Of a stretch of 5,396 bases of DNA, positions 1 to 5,396 are shown one piece after another. A program made the position numbers and the translations under genes. A model generated the notes under the pieces. The model was not told the DNA's origin. It did not search any database and saw only the letters and a program-made list of their open reading frames with translations. Within the stretch, counting starts at the first letter, position 1; the number at the start of each line of letters is the position of its first letter. The DNA comes from an uncultured Gemmatimonadaceae bacterium (GTDB taxonomy: Bacteria > Gemmatimonadota > Gemmatimonadetes > Gemmatimonadales > Gemmatimonadaceae): assembly GCA_955652265.1 (NCBI GenBank), contig CATPBD010000020.1, positions 1 through 5,396 of the forward strand. The letters run 5' to 3'.

Positions 1-717
1 CTGGACGTGACGCTTGACGTGCTCGAATTCCTCGGAAGTGAGTCGGTCGGGCTTGTTCAGGATGGCCTCGCGAATTCCGATCTTGCCGACGTCGTGAAGC
101 CGGCCGGCGACCCGCAGATCTTCGCATACCGTTTCTTCCAGCCCCATATCTTCGGCTAACTGTCCGGCAAGCTCGGCGACCCGCTGCGAGTGACCGCGCA
201 GATAAACGTCCTTCGCCTCCATCGCGTTGATCAGCGTCTCGGCAATGCTGACGGACATCAGCCGCAGTGATTCCTTTTCGCGTTCCAGCTCCGCGGTGCG
301 GAGAGCGACCTCGTCTCGTATCCGCTTGTCGAGCCGGCGCTGCTCAATGAGTCCGATCCGCTTGTGCAGCGCGCGGTCGACAGCCTGTTGCAGATCCGCG
401 AGCTCCACGGGCTTCATCAGATAGTCGGTCGCACCGGAAGACAGCACTTCAGTGGCTGTGGCCGCATCGTTGACCGCCGTCAACATGATGATCGCGAGAT
501 CCTCATCCATCTCCCGGGCTTGCGGGACGATCTGGACACCGGTCATTCCGGGCATGCGCACGTCACAGAGCATAAGGGCGAAAGAGTCCTTCTCGAGAAT
601 CTGGAGAGCCTGATCACCCGATCCCGCAATCTCGACCTCGTAGCCACGCGAGCGCAGAAACTTGCGCAGTGCCAGCCGGATGGTCTCCTCGTCGTCGACG
701 ATGAGGATGCGAGTCAC
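1..717 (-). CDS. Response regulator with receiver and HD-GYP domain (C-terminus beyond the window)
   Basis: Predicted two-component response regulator whose output domain is a cyclic-di-GMP phosphodiesterase of the HD-GYP type; cytoplasmic. The 239 visible residues begin with a receiver domain (about 3-120): acidic pair D8/D9, phospho-acceptor D52 in LCDVRMPG, T80, and K102 in the KP pair. A charged helical linker (about 120-150) follows, then the start of an HD-GYP domain: H176 in RGHSQRVA, the H208-D209 pair in RLHDVGKIGI with K212, and the conserved NKPDRLTSEEFE stretch. The GYP motif itself would lie past the left edge, so catalytic competence cannot be judged. The GTG start at 717 is chosen because the receiver fold begins two residues later and a GAGGAGG ribosome binding site sits just upstream. 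The start overlaps the kinase stop as GTGA, so the two are probably translationally coupled and a cognate pair. No DNA-binding domain is visible. Domain calls are firm; the c-di-GMP role is inferred from the family. Confidence 0.93.
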   Translation of the reverse strand, partial: MTRILIVDDEETIRLALRKFLRSRGYEVEIAGSGDQALQILEKDSFALMLCDVRMPGMTGVQIVPQAREMDEDLAIIMLTAVNDAATATEVLSSGATDYLMKPVELADLQQAVDRALHKRIGLIEQRRLDKRIRDEVALRTAELEREKESLRLMSVSIAETLINAMEAKDVYLRGHSQRVAELAGQLAEDMGLEETVCEDLRVAGRLHDVGKIGIREAILNKPDRLTSEEFEHVKRHVQ

Positions 718-2813
718 TTTCCCTCCTCGACGAGGAGCGGAAGAGAGATGGCAAATGTGGTCCCCACATCGGGAGTACTCTCGACAGAGATCGTTCCTCC
801 GTGCGCCTGGATAATGCCGTAGCTCACACTGAGCCCCAATCCGGTGCCTTCACCTGGCGGCTTGGTGGTGAAAAAAGGCTCGAACACGCGCTGGCTCACC
901 GAAGGCGTCATCCCATGTCCGGTATCCGAGACGATGATGCTGACCGCTCCACTCTTGCCCAGCGTGATCACCGACAGATGTCGCACCATTGCGTCGTGGA
1001 GGGCTGATTCGGCGTTAATGAGCAGATTGAGGAGAACCTGTTGAAGTTTCTGCTCATCGCCCCGCACCGTGGGACTGGATTCGTCGAGGTGCATGTGGAC
1101 TTCGATGCCGCTCGACCGCGACGCGAGTGATCGAAGACGAACCGTGTGCTTGACGATAGTGTTGATGTCGACCGGAACATCGCGCGCTTCCGTTTTCCGC
1201 GCGAACAGCAGCAGATCGCGAATCACCCCGATGGCGCGATCTGCTTCGCGCTTGATAAGGCTCACGGATTCGAGCTGCTCACCCTCGAGCCTGTCCTCGA
1301 GCAGCAGCTGCGCGAACGTTGAGATCCCCGTCAGCGGATTGTTGAGCTCGTGCGCAACCCCGGCTACGAGCTCGCCGATCGCCGCGAGCTTTTCGGTCCG
1401 GCTGAGATGATCCGCAACCTTGCGCTCTTCCGTGAGGTTCCGAATGCCGATGACGAGCCCGATGATATTGTCGCTCGCGTCGCGGATGTGGCTGAGGGTA
1501 ACGGAGGCAGGAAACTCGGTTCCGTCTTTTCTGCGGTGGATGTGCTCGCCCGTCCAGAGCGCTTTGTCCTGAGGAATCGCCGGAATGGTCTGTCGCCGGG
1601 AGAGGTGCGCCGACGCAACCACGAAATCGTCAACCGACAACCCGGCAATCTCCGACGGGTCGTATCCGTACTCCTTGACCGCGGCGCTGTTCGCGTACTG
1701 CACTTTCGCGTCAACGCCGAGGATTAGCACCGGCTGGTCCATTGTGGCGAGCGCTGCGGCGAGGATTCGCTCGCGCGCGTGAGTACGCTGTTCATCCTCG
1801 CTCAGCAGCAAGATGTCTATTGCGAGCGCAACCGCGGGAGCCAGGCGAAGCAGTGCATCCACCTGCGGCCCGGTTTGCAGCTGTGGAGTCTCCGAAGTAA
1901 CGACGAGAACTCCCATGCGCCTGTCTCTCGCAACAAGCGGGATCGTTATCGCAGGTTCCTCGGGAACGCGGTCCGGGTTGTGAGCCTTCTCGCGAAGATT
2001 TTCGACGAACGTCGGTTCTTCCTTTGCCCACGCCACGCGAACGGAGCTGCGCTCGGCCGGCGCAACTATTCCTTCCATCTGCTCGCATGTGCCGCACGCC
2101 GCGACGCAGGATAGAGTGTGTCCGTCCTGGGACATCACACCGATCGCTTTTCCGCTCGAGGGCACGACGTCGTCGAGGATCCGGAGTATGCTGTGGCTTG
2201 CTTCGGCTACCGTGACCTTGCGCATCGCGAGGCGCGCGATCTCCGCCGCGGCCTCCGTCTGCTTTTGCTCGTATCGTTGGGCTGCGAACAACCGGGCATT
2301 CTCGATTGCCACTGCCGCCTGTCGCGCTATGAGCATGATGAGGTCGAGATCGTGCGAGTCGTACGCGTTCGTCTTGTACGACAGGACCTGCATCACTCCG
2401 ACGGTTCGGGCGTGATAAATCAGAGGCGCGGTGATCTCGCTCTGCACTTCACGTTTGGCGGCGACCTGGAAGATCGTTCCCTTCCACCACTGCTCCGGCT
2501 TTGACGAAATCAGTGGAACGCCGTTCTGGAAAACCTTGGCGATCGTCTCTGTACCGTTCGGAAAGTCCAGAACGCTCTCGCCCTGGCGCTCCTCGGAATC
2601 GACTACGATGCAATGCGCGTGGAACTTCTCGCACACCGGGTCCGCGATCATGAGCGCAAAGCAGGGCGCATCGACGACGGACGCGACCGCTTTGTAGATC
2701 TCGCGATATGCTTCGTCGAGAGAGATCGTGGCTGAGATGGCCTGCTGCACCGTCGCAACTGCTGCGAAGCGTGCAGCGCGACGCTCGAGCTCATCGATCA
2801 GCTCAGTCGTCAA
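714..2813 (-). CDS. Soluble sensor histidine kinase, GAF-GAF-PAS-HisKA-HATPase
   Basis: Histidine kinase of 699 residues, probably autophosphorylating and passing phosphate to the adjacent response regulator. Order of domains: GAF 1 (about 20-175), GAF 2 (about 195-335), PAS (about 350-465, with YANSAAVKEYGY and the RRKDGTEFPASVT strand typical of PAS), dimerisation/phospho-acceptor domain (about 470-540, H488 in AGVAHELNNPLTG), and an ATPase domain (about 580-695). The ATPase has an N box around N596-N600, a G1 box DTGHGM (630-635), an F box FEPFFTTK (644-651) and a G2 box GEGTGLGL (654-661). No signal peptide or membrane helix is visible, so it should be cytoplasmic and sense an internal signal. 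GAF 2 carries C236, C240 and C243 close together; GAF 1 carries C51, C61 and C68. The start is TTG at 2813, 11 bp inside the end of mqnD: an in-frame stop lies five codons upstream, and GGTGGAG sits just before the TTG. No receiver domain is fused. The ligand is unknown. Confidence 0.95.
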   Translation of the reverse strand: MTTELIDELERRAARFAAVATVQQAISATISLDEAYREIYKAVASVVDAPCFALMIADPVCEKFHAHCIVVDSEERQGESVLDFPNGTETIAKVFQNGVPLISSKPEQWWKGTIFQVAAKREVQSEITAPLIYHARTVGVMQVLSYKTNAYDSHDLDLIMLIARQAAVAIENARLFAAQRYEQKQTEAAAEIARLAMRKVTVAEASHSILRILDDVVPSSGKAIGVMSQDGHTLSCVAACGTCEQMEGIVAPAERSSVRVAWAKEEPTFVENLREKAHNPDRVPEEPAITIPLVARDRRMGVLVVTSETPQLQTGPQVDALLRLAPAVALAIDILLLSEDEQRTHARERILAAALATMDQPVLILGVDAKVQYANSAAVKEYGYDPSEIAGLSVDDFVVASAHLSRRQTIPAIPQDKALWTGEHIHRRKDGTEFPASVTLSHIRDASDNIIGLVIGIRNLTEERKVADHLSRTEKLAAIGELVAGVAHELNNPLTGISTFAQLLLEDRLEGEQLESVSLIKREADRAIGVIRDLLLFARKTEARDVPVDINTIVKHTVRLRSLASRSSGIEVHMHLDESSPTVRGDEQKLQQVLLNLLINAESALHDAMVRHLSVITLGKSGAVSIIVSDTGHGMTPSVSQRVFEPFFTTKPPGEGTGLGLSVSYGIIQAHGGTISVESTPDVGTTFAISLPLLVEEGK
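718..728 (-). promoter_or_regulatory. Ribosome binding site for the response regulator GTG start
   Basis: Reading the minus strand, GAGGAGGGAAA directly precedes the GTG at 717. The strong GGAGG core, about 4 to 5 bases from the start, lies inside the end of the kinase gene and supports the non-ATG start. Together with the GTGA overlap it suggests that ribosomes finishing the kinase restart on the response regulator. Confidence 0.7.
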
Positions 2814-3645
2814 CGAACTCCACCGTTACCGGTCGAGTTATCACGCCTGCCTTGACGCCTTCTTCCAGGAAGAGACGGATGGCGCGACGACCGCGATCGC
2901 CATAGTCGAGCGTCCAATCGTTGACGTACATCCCAACGAACGTGTCCGCCTTGCTGCGATCGAGCCCGCGCGCGAATCGCATCGCATGGTCCAGAGCATT
3001 CTTCCGGTGGTCGAGGCCGTAGGCGATGCTCTCGCGCAAATGCCGGGACACCTTCTTCTGAACTTCCCGCGGCATGTCCTTACGGATGACGTTTCCGCCG
3101 AGCGGGAGCGGCAGTCCGGTCTTCCCCAGCCACCAAGCTCCCATGTCGGCGATGAGATGCAGACCGTCGTCCTTGTACGTGAGCTGACCTTCGTGGATCA
3201 GCAATCCGGCGGCTACCTCCCCGTGCAGAACCACCTGCTCGATCTGGTCGAATGGCACGACGACCGGAACGAAGTCGGGCTGGAACAATTTGAGAGCCAG
3301 ATACGCGCTCGTCATCATGCCCGGCACGGCAATCGGCCTGCCGGCAATGTCATCACGCGTCATCGGCTTCTTGGAGACGAGCATCGGTCCATAGCCGTCT
3401 CCCATCGATGCTCCATGGGGAAGCAACGCGTATCGATCGGACAGATAAGCGTAAGCATGGATCGAGACCGCGGTGACGTCGAGCTCTCCGCGCAGGGCAC
3501 GGCCATTCAGTGTCTCGATGTCCTGCAGCTCGTGAACGTAGCTCAAGCCCTGCGTGTCGATCTGACCGTCTGCCAGCGCGTAGAACATGAATGCATCGTC
3601 CGAATCCGGACTGTGAGCGAGATGAATGGTGCTAGACGAGGTCAT
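2803..3645 (-). CDS. mqnD: 1,4-dihydroxy-6-naphthoate synthase (futalosine pathway of menaquinone biosynthesis)
   Basis: Cytoplasmic enzyme that converts cyclic dehypoxanthinyl futalosine to 1,4-dihydroxy-6-naphthoate, a late step of the futalosine route to menaquinone. The 280 residues match the usual MqnD length, and the whole fold (two-lobed, related to periplasmic binding proteins) appears complete. Recognisable family motifs: HSPDSDDAFMFYALA at 11-25, DIETLNGRALRGELDVTA at 42-59, HAYAY at 63-67, GASMGDGYGPMLV at 78-90, GLLIHEGQLTY at 147-157 and TGLPLPLGGN at 176-185. H151 in the IHEGQ motif probably corresponds to the histidine proposed as catalytic base in the Thermus enzyme (from memory). 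The HSPD and IHEGQ motifs distinguish it from MqnA, the sister family. It has no signal peptide, so it is not a transporter binding protein, a common mislabel. The ATG overlaps the upstream stop as ATGA, with GGGAAG just upstream. No other mqn gene is visible here, so the pathway must be completed elsewhere. Confidence 0.93.
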   Translation of the reverse strand: MTSSSTIHLAHSPDSDDAFMFYALADGQIDTQGLSYVHELQDIETLNGRALRGELDVTAVSIHAYAYLSDRYALLPHGASMGDGYGPMLVSKKPMTRDDIAGRPIAVPGMMTSAYLALKLFQPDFVPVVVPFDQIEQVVLHGEVAAGLLIHEGQLTYKDDGLHLIADMGAWWLGKTGLPLPLGGNVIRKDMPREVQKKVSRHLRESIAYGLDHRKNALDHAMRFARGLDRSKADTFVGMYVNDWTLDYGDRGRRAIRLFLEEGVKAGVITRPVTVEFVDD

Positions 3646-4478
3646 GATCTTCCCGCAAGGCTTATCCTGGCCTGCTTTAAAGCGTTGGTGATGTCATCCT
3701 GGTGTCGCAGATACTCCTCACGTTTCTTCGGTAGCTCGGATTTTTCAGCGGCGATGAGCCGCCGTTCGTACAAGTGAAGCTGAGTGGTGTCACCCATCAG
3801 TGTCGCAAGGCGGGCCTCGAGTATCAGCCCGAGGAGGTGGTTCGGATTTTCGCGGAGGATGCTGTCCGCCTGCGACTTGGCCAGTGGTAGCGCGCCGGCG
3901 ACTTCGCCGATCCGTCCCATGTCGTAGCGTTGATCGGCGTTGAGCGGCGCAAGCATCTGATACGCAGTGAGCGCCATCGGAGCGAAGAACAGTACGCTGT
4001 CAGCCTTTCCCTGGGTGGCGAGCATCATCACCCGATTGTAGAGACGATCGGCGCGCTCCTGTGGTGATAAGCTCGAGATGTCGGGAGCGCGAACTCCTGC
4101 CGATTGATCGTCGGAGGCGGCGCCACGGTCGTCGAGTCCGGCCTGTGGCAGTGCGTTCTGTGAGCCGTCTATGGTGTTGCTGCGTCTAGCATTGAAGCCA
4201 CGCCCGGCGGCCATCGCGAACAGAGCCAGAAAAGCGAGCGCAGCGACGATCCAGGGGAGTGAACTCGTCTTCGATTCACCGGCTGGAGCAGCAGCGCCAG
4301 CCGGAGTTCCGCAGCGGTGGCAGAACTTGGCGCCCGGACTCAAGTCGGAGGAGCAGGACGCACAGGTGGCGCCTGCCAGTGAGGCGCCACAATTGGCGCA
4401 GTAGCGACCACTCGCGGTCGCTCCGCACGAAGGACAACTAATGGGAGATTCGGCTCTTGGAGAAGGGGGCGAGGTCAT
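3642..4478 (-). CDS. Double zinc-ribbon protein with one membrane helix and a helical C-terminal domain, function unknown
   Basis: I do not recognise a named family. The 278 residues start with two zinc ribbons of the CxxC...CxxC type: C15/C18 with C27/C30, and C39/C42 with C53/C56, each pair set likely binding one zinc ion. An Ala/Pro-rich stretch leads into one hydrophobic segment (about 75-92), probably a membrane helix with the zinc ribbons on the cytoplasmic side, as is usual for this arrangement. A low-complexity polar linker (about 97-135) is followed by a helical region (about 138-275) whose SQADSILRENPNHLLGLILE stretch resembles a tetratricopeptide repeat. The C-terminal part would then lie outside the membrane and could bind a partner. 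The ATG at 4478 is well supported: an in-frame TAA stands four codons upstream and no other start precedes the first ribbon. The ribosome binding site is weak (GAGCGG). It is the first gene of the overlapping set with mqnD and the two-component pair. Confidence 0.88.
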   Translation of the reverse strand: MTSPPSPRAESPISCPSCGATASGRYCANCGASLAGATCASCSSDLSPGAKFCHRCGTPAGAAAPAGESKTSSLPWIVAALAFLALFAMAAGRGFNARRSNTIDGSQNALPQAGLDDRGAASDDQSAGVRAPDISSLSPQERADRLYNRVMMLATQGKADSVLFFAPMALTAYQMLAPLNADQRYDMGRIGEVAGALPLAKSQADSILRENPNHLLGLILEARLATLMGDTTQLHLYERRLIAAEKSELPKKREEYLRHQDDITNALKQARISLAGRS

Positions 4479-4578
4479 CCGCTCAAGTTACATAGACGCG
4501 GTCCGATACGCATCGCGCCCCCTTTTGTACTGAACTACAACTGAAGACTGCTGGCCAGTGGCTTTGCGCGAACCGGCT
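4479..4578 (-). other. Intergenic gap ahead of the zinc-ribbon/mqnD/two-component operon
   Basis: This 100-bp gap separates the stop codon of the glutamine synthetase from the start of the next gene and is the only sizeable non-coding stretch. It is the natural place for the promoter of the four-gene operon, but I see no good -35/-10 pair; the nearest AT-rich hexamer, TATGTA close to the start codon, lacks a matching -35. I also see no stem-loop followed by a T run that would end the glutamine synthetase transcript, so read-through from glutamine synthetase into the operon is possible. Confidence 0.5.
4525..4540. repeat. Short inverted repeat TTGTA-N6-TACAA
   Basis: A perfect 5-bp dyad with a 6-bp spacer lies about 47 to 62 bp upstream of the zinc-ribbon gene start. 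Its size and place would suit a transcription-factor operator, but a 5-bp arm is short enough to occur by chance, and I cannot link it to a known regulator. As an RNA hairpin it would be weak and is not followed by a T run, so it is not a terminator. Confidence 0.3.
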
Positions 4579-5396
4579 TTAGACAGGGAAAAGCATTTCG
4601 CGATACTTAGGGAGCGGCCAGTAGTCGTCTGCAACGCTTAGTTCCAGCGCGTCGCAGACCTTGCGCACCTCCGCCATGGTGTCTGCTCCTTCTGATGTTA
4701 GAAGGTCGGCTTGTTTCGCCGGGTCGTCGTGCATCGCCTCTACCCGGGCGATGACGTCGCTCAGATCCTCGCGATATTCCTGAAGCTCCTGCACCAGCTC
4801 GCCCACCTGATTTGCCGTGGTCACCTGCGGAATGACCGCAATTCCCGCGGCCTTCGATTGCGAAGCCGCGTCAGAAAGCTGGCCCAGATATGTGTAAGCG
4901 GCAGGAATAACCATCGTGTCAACGATCTCACGCATGGTGTGAAGCTCAATCAGCATGTCCTTTACGTAACGCTCGACGCGGACGTGATAGCGGGACTCGA
5001 GCTCTTCCTTTGTCAGCACACCGAGCTTAGTGAGCAAAGTGCGCGACTGCTTGGAGACCAGCTCCTTCAGCGCTTCCGGGGTGCTGCGAATGTTGGGAAG
5101 ACCGCGCTTCTTTGCTTCCTTGACCCATTCCTCCGAGTAGTTGTTTCCCTCGAACCGGACGGCAGCGCTTTCCTTGAATGCTTCGCGGACGACTTTCAAC
5201 ACCGCGTCGTCCACTGATTTCGTCTTCTTCAGAGTTTCGCGCAATGCGTTGGTGATTTCTCCGATTGAATCCGCTACGGCAGCATTGAGGAGCGTGATCG
5301 GGAATGCTATTGACTGCGATGATCCGACCGCGCGGTACTCGAACTTCTGCCCTGTAAATGCGAACGGAGAGGTACGGTTGCGATCGGTGTTGTCAC
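4579..5396 (-). CDS. glnN: Glutamine synthetase type III, C-terminal part (N-terminus beyond the window)
   Basis: Glutamine synthetase makes glutamine from glutamate, ammonia and ATP; type III is the large form found in Bacteroidota, cyanobacteria and several other phyla. The visible 271 residues are roughly the last 40 percent of a protein normally around 700 residues long. The reading frame is open to the right edge; a TTG at 5244 is internal, not a start. The first visible residues give the highly conserved DRNRTSPFAFTGQKFEYR segment and AVGSSQS, part of the active-site and glutamate-binding region. The type III-specific tail follows: VRFEGNNYSEEWVKEA, KRGLPNIRSTPEAL, ELESRYHVRVERYVKDM, and WPLPKYREMLFPV at the very end, just before a TAA stop. 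The helical C-terminal extension is what separates this type from GSI and GSII. It lies 100 bp upstream of the zinc-ribbon gene on the same strand, but nothing ties its function to that operon. Confidence 0.94.
   Translation of the reverse strand, partial: DNTDRNRTSPFAFTGQKFEYRAVGSSQSIAFPITLLNAAVADSIGEITNALRETLKKTKSVDDAVLKVVREAFKESAAVRFEGNNYSEEWVKEAKKRGLPNIRSTPEALKELVSKQSRTLLTKLGVLTKEELESRYHVRVERYVKDMLIELHTMREIVDTMVIPAAYTYLGQLSDAASQSKAAGIAVIPQVTTANQVGELVQELQEYREDLSDVIARVEAMHDDPAKQADLLTSEGADTMAEVRKVCDALELSVADDYWPLPKYREMLFPV

Noticed and set aside
2803..3645. Reading the MqnD gene as an ABC transporter substrate-binding protein
   Set aside because: The fold is related, but there is no signal peptide or lipobox, and the HSPDSDDAFMF, IHEGQ and TGLPLPLG motifs are specific to MqnD.
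2728..3777. A 349-codon open frame on the plus strand
   Set aside because: It lies antisense across mqnD and the ends of both neighbours. Its translation shows no recognisable domain, while the minus strand carries a full, motif-rich MqnD. It is a by-product of GC-rich codon use.
4541..4580. A terminator after glutamine synthetase
   Set aside because: The GGCCA/TGGCC and GGCTTT repeats here do not form a stable stem with a workable loop, and no T run follows in the direction of transcription.
4711..5217. A 168-codon open frame on the plus strand
   Set aside because: It is antisense to the clearly conserved type III glutamine synthetase tail and has no recognisable motif.
4579..5244. A stand-alone 221-residue gene starting at the TTG at 5244
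   Set aside because: The frame continues open to the right edge and encodes the conserved DRNRTSPFAFTG and VGSSQS segments of glutamine synthetase, so the TTG is an internal leucine codon of a larger gene.

Overview
All five genes in this window lie on the minus strand, so transcription runs from high to low coordinates. The DNA is GC-rich and densely coding. The two edge genes are cut off: a type III glutamine synthetase at the right edge (its C-terminal part) and an HD-GYP response regulator at the left edge (its N-terminal part). A futalosine-pathway menaquinone enzyme, a GSIII, a zinc-ribbon membrane protein and GAF/PAS two-component signalling together suggest a menaquinone-using, non-enteric bacterium. 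Gemmatimonadota or a related soil or environmental phylum is my best guess, made from gene content alone and not from any database match.

Layout in transcription order: (1) 5396-4579, the last ~271 residues of glutamine synthetase type III; (2) 4578-4479, a 100-bp intergenic gap, the only real non-coding stretch, holding a short inverted repeat but no convincing terminator or consensus promoter; (3) 4478-3642, a protein with two N-terminal zinc ribbons, one transmembrane helix and a helical, TPR-like C-terminal part; (4) 3645-2803, MqnD, 1,4-dihydroxy-6-naphthoate synthase; (5) 2813-714, a soluble GAF-GAF-PAS-HisKA-HATPase hybrid-sensor-type histidine kinase without a receiver domain; (6) 717 to the left edge, a receiver plus HD-GYP response regulator.

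Genes 3 to 6 overlap one another by 4, 11 and 4 bp (ATGA, a TTG start inside the end of mqnD, and GTGA). They are therefore almost certainly one transcript with coupled translation. The kinase and response regulator look like a cognate pair whose output is cyclic-di-GMP hydrolysis rather than DNA binding. That this pair follows directly on a menaquinone biosynthesis gene is the most interesting feature of the window. It invites the hypothesis that the kinase reads a redox- or quinone-related signal, and a cysteine cluster in its second GAF domain fits that idea. I see no mobile element, CRISPR array, RNA gene or phage signature, and no clearly new defence or biosynthetic system.
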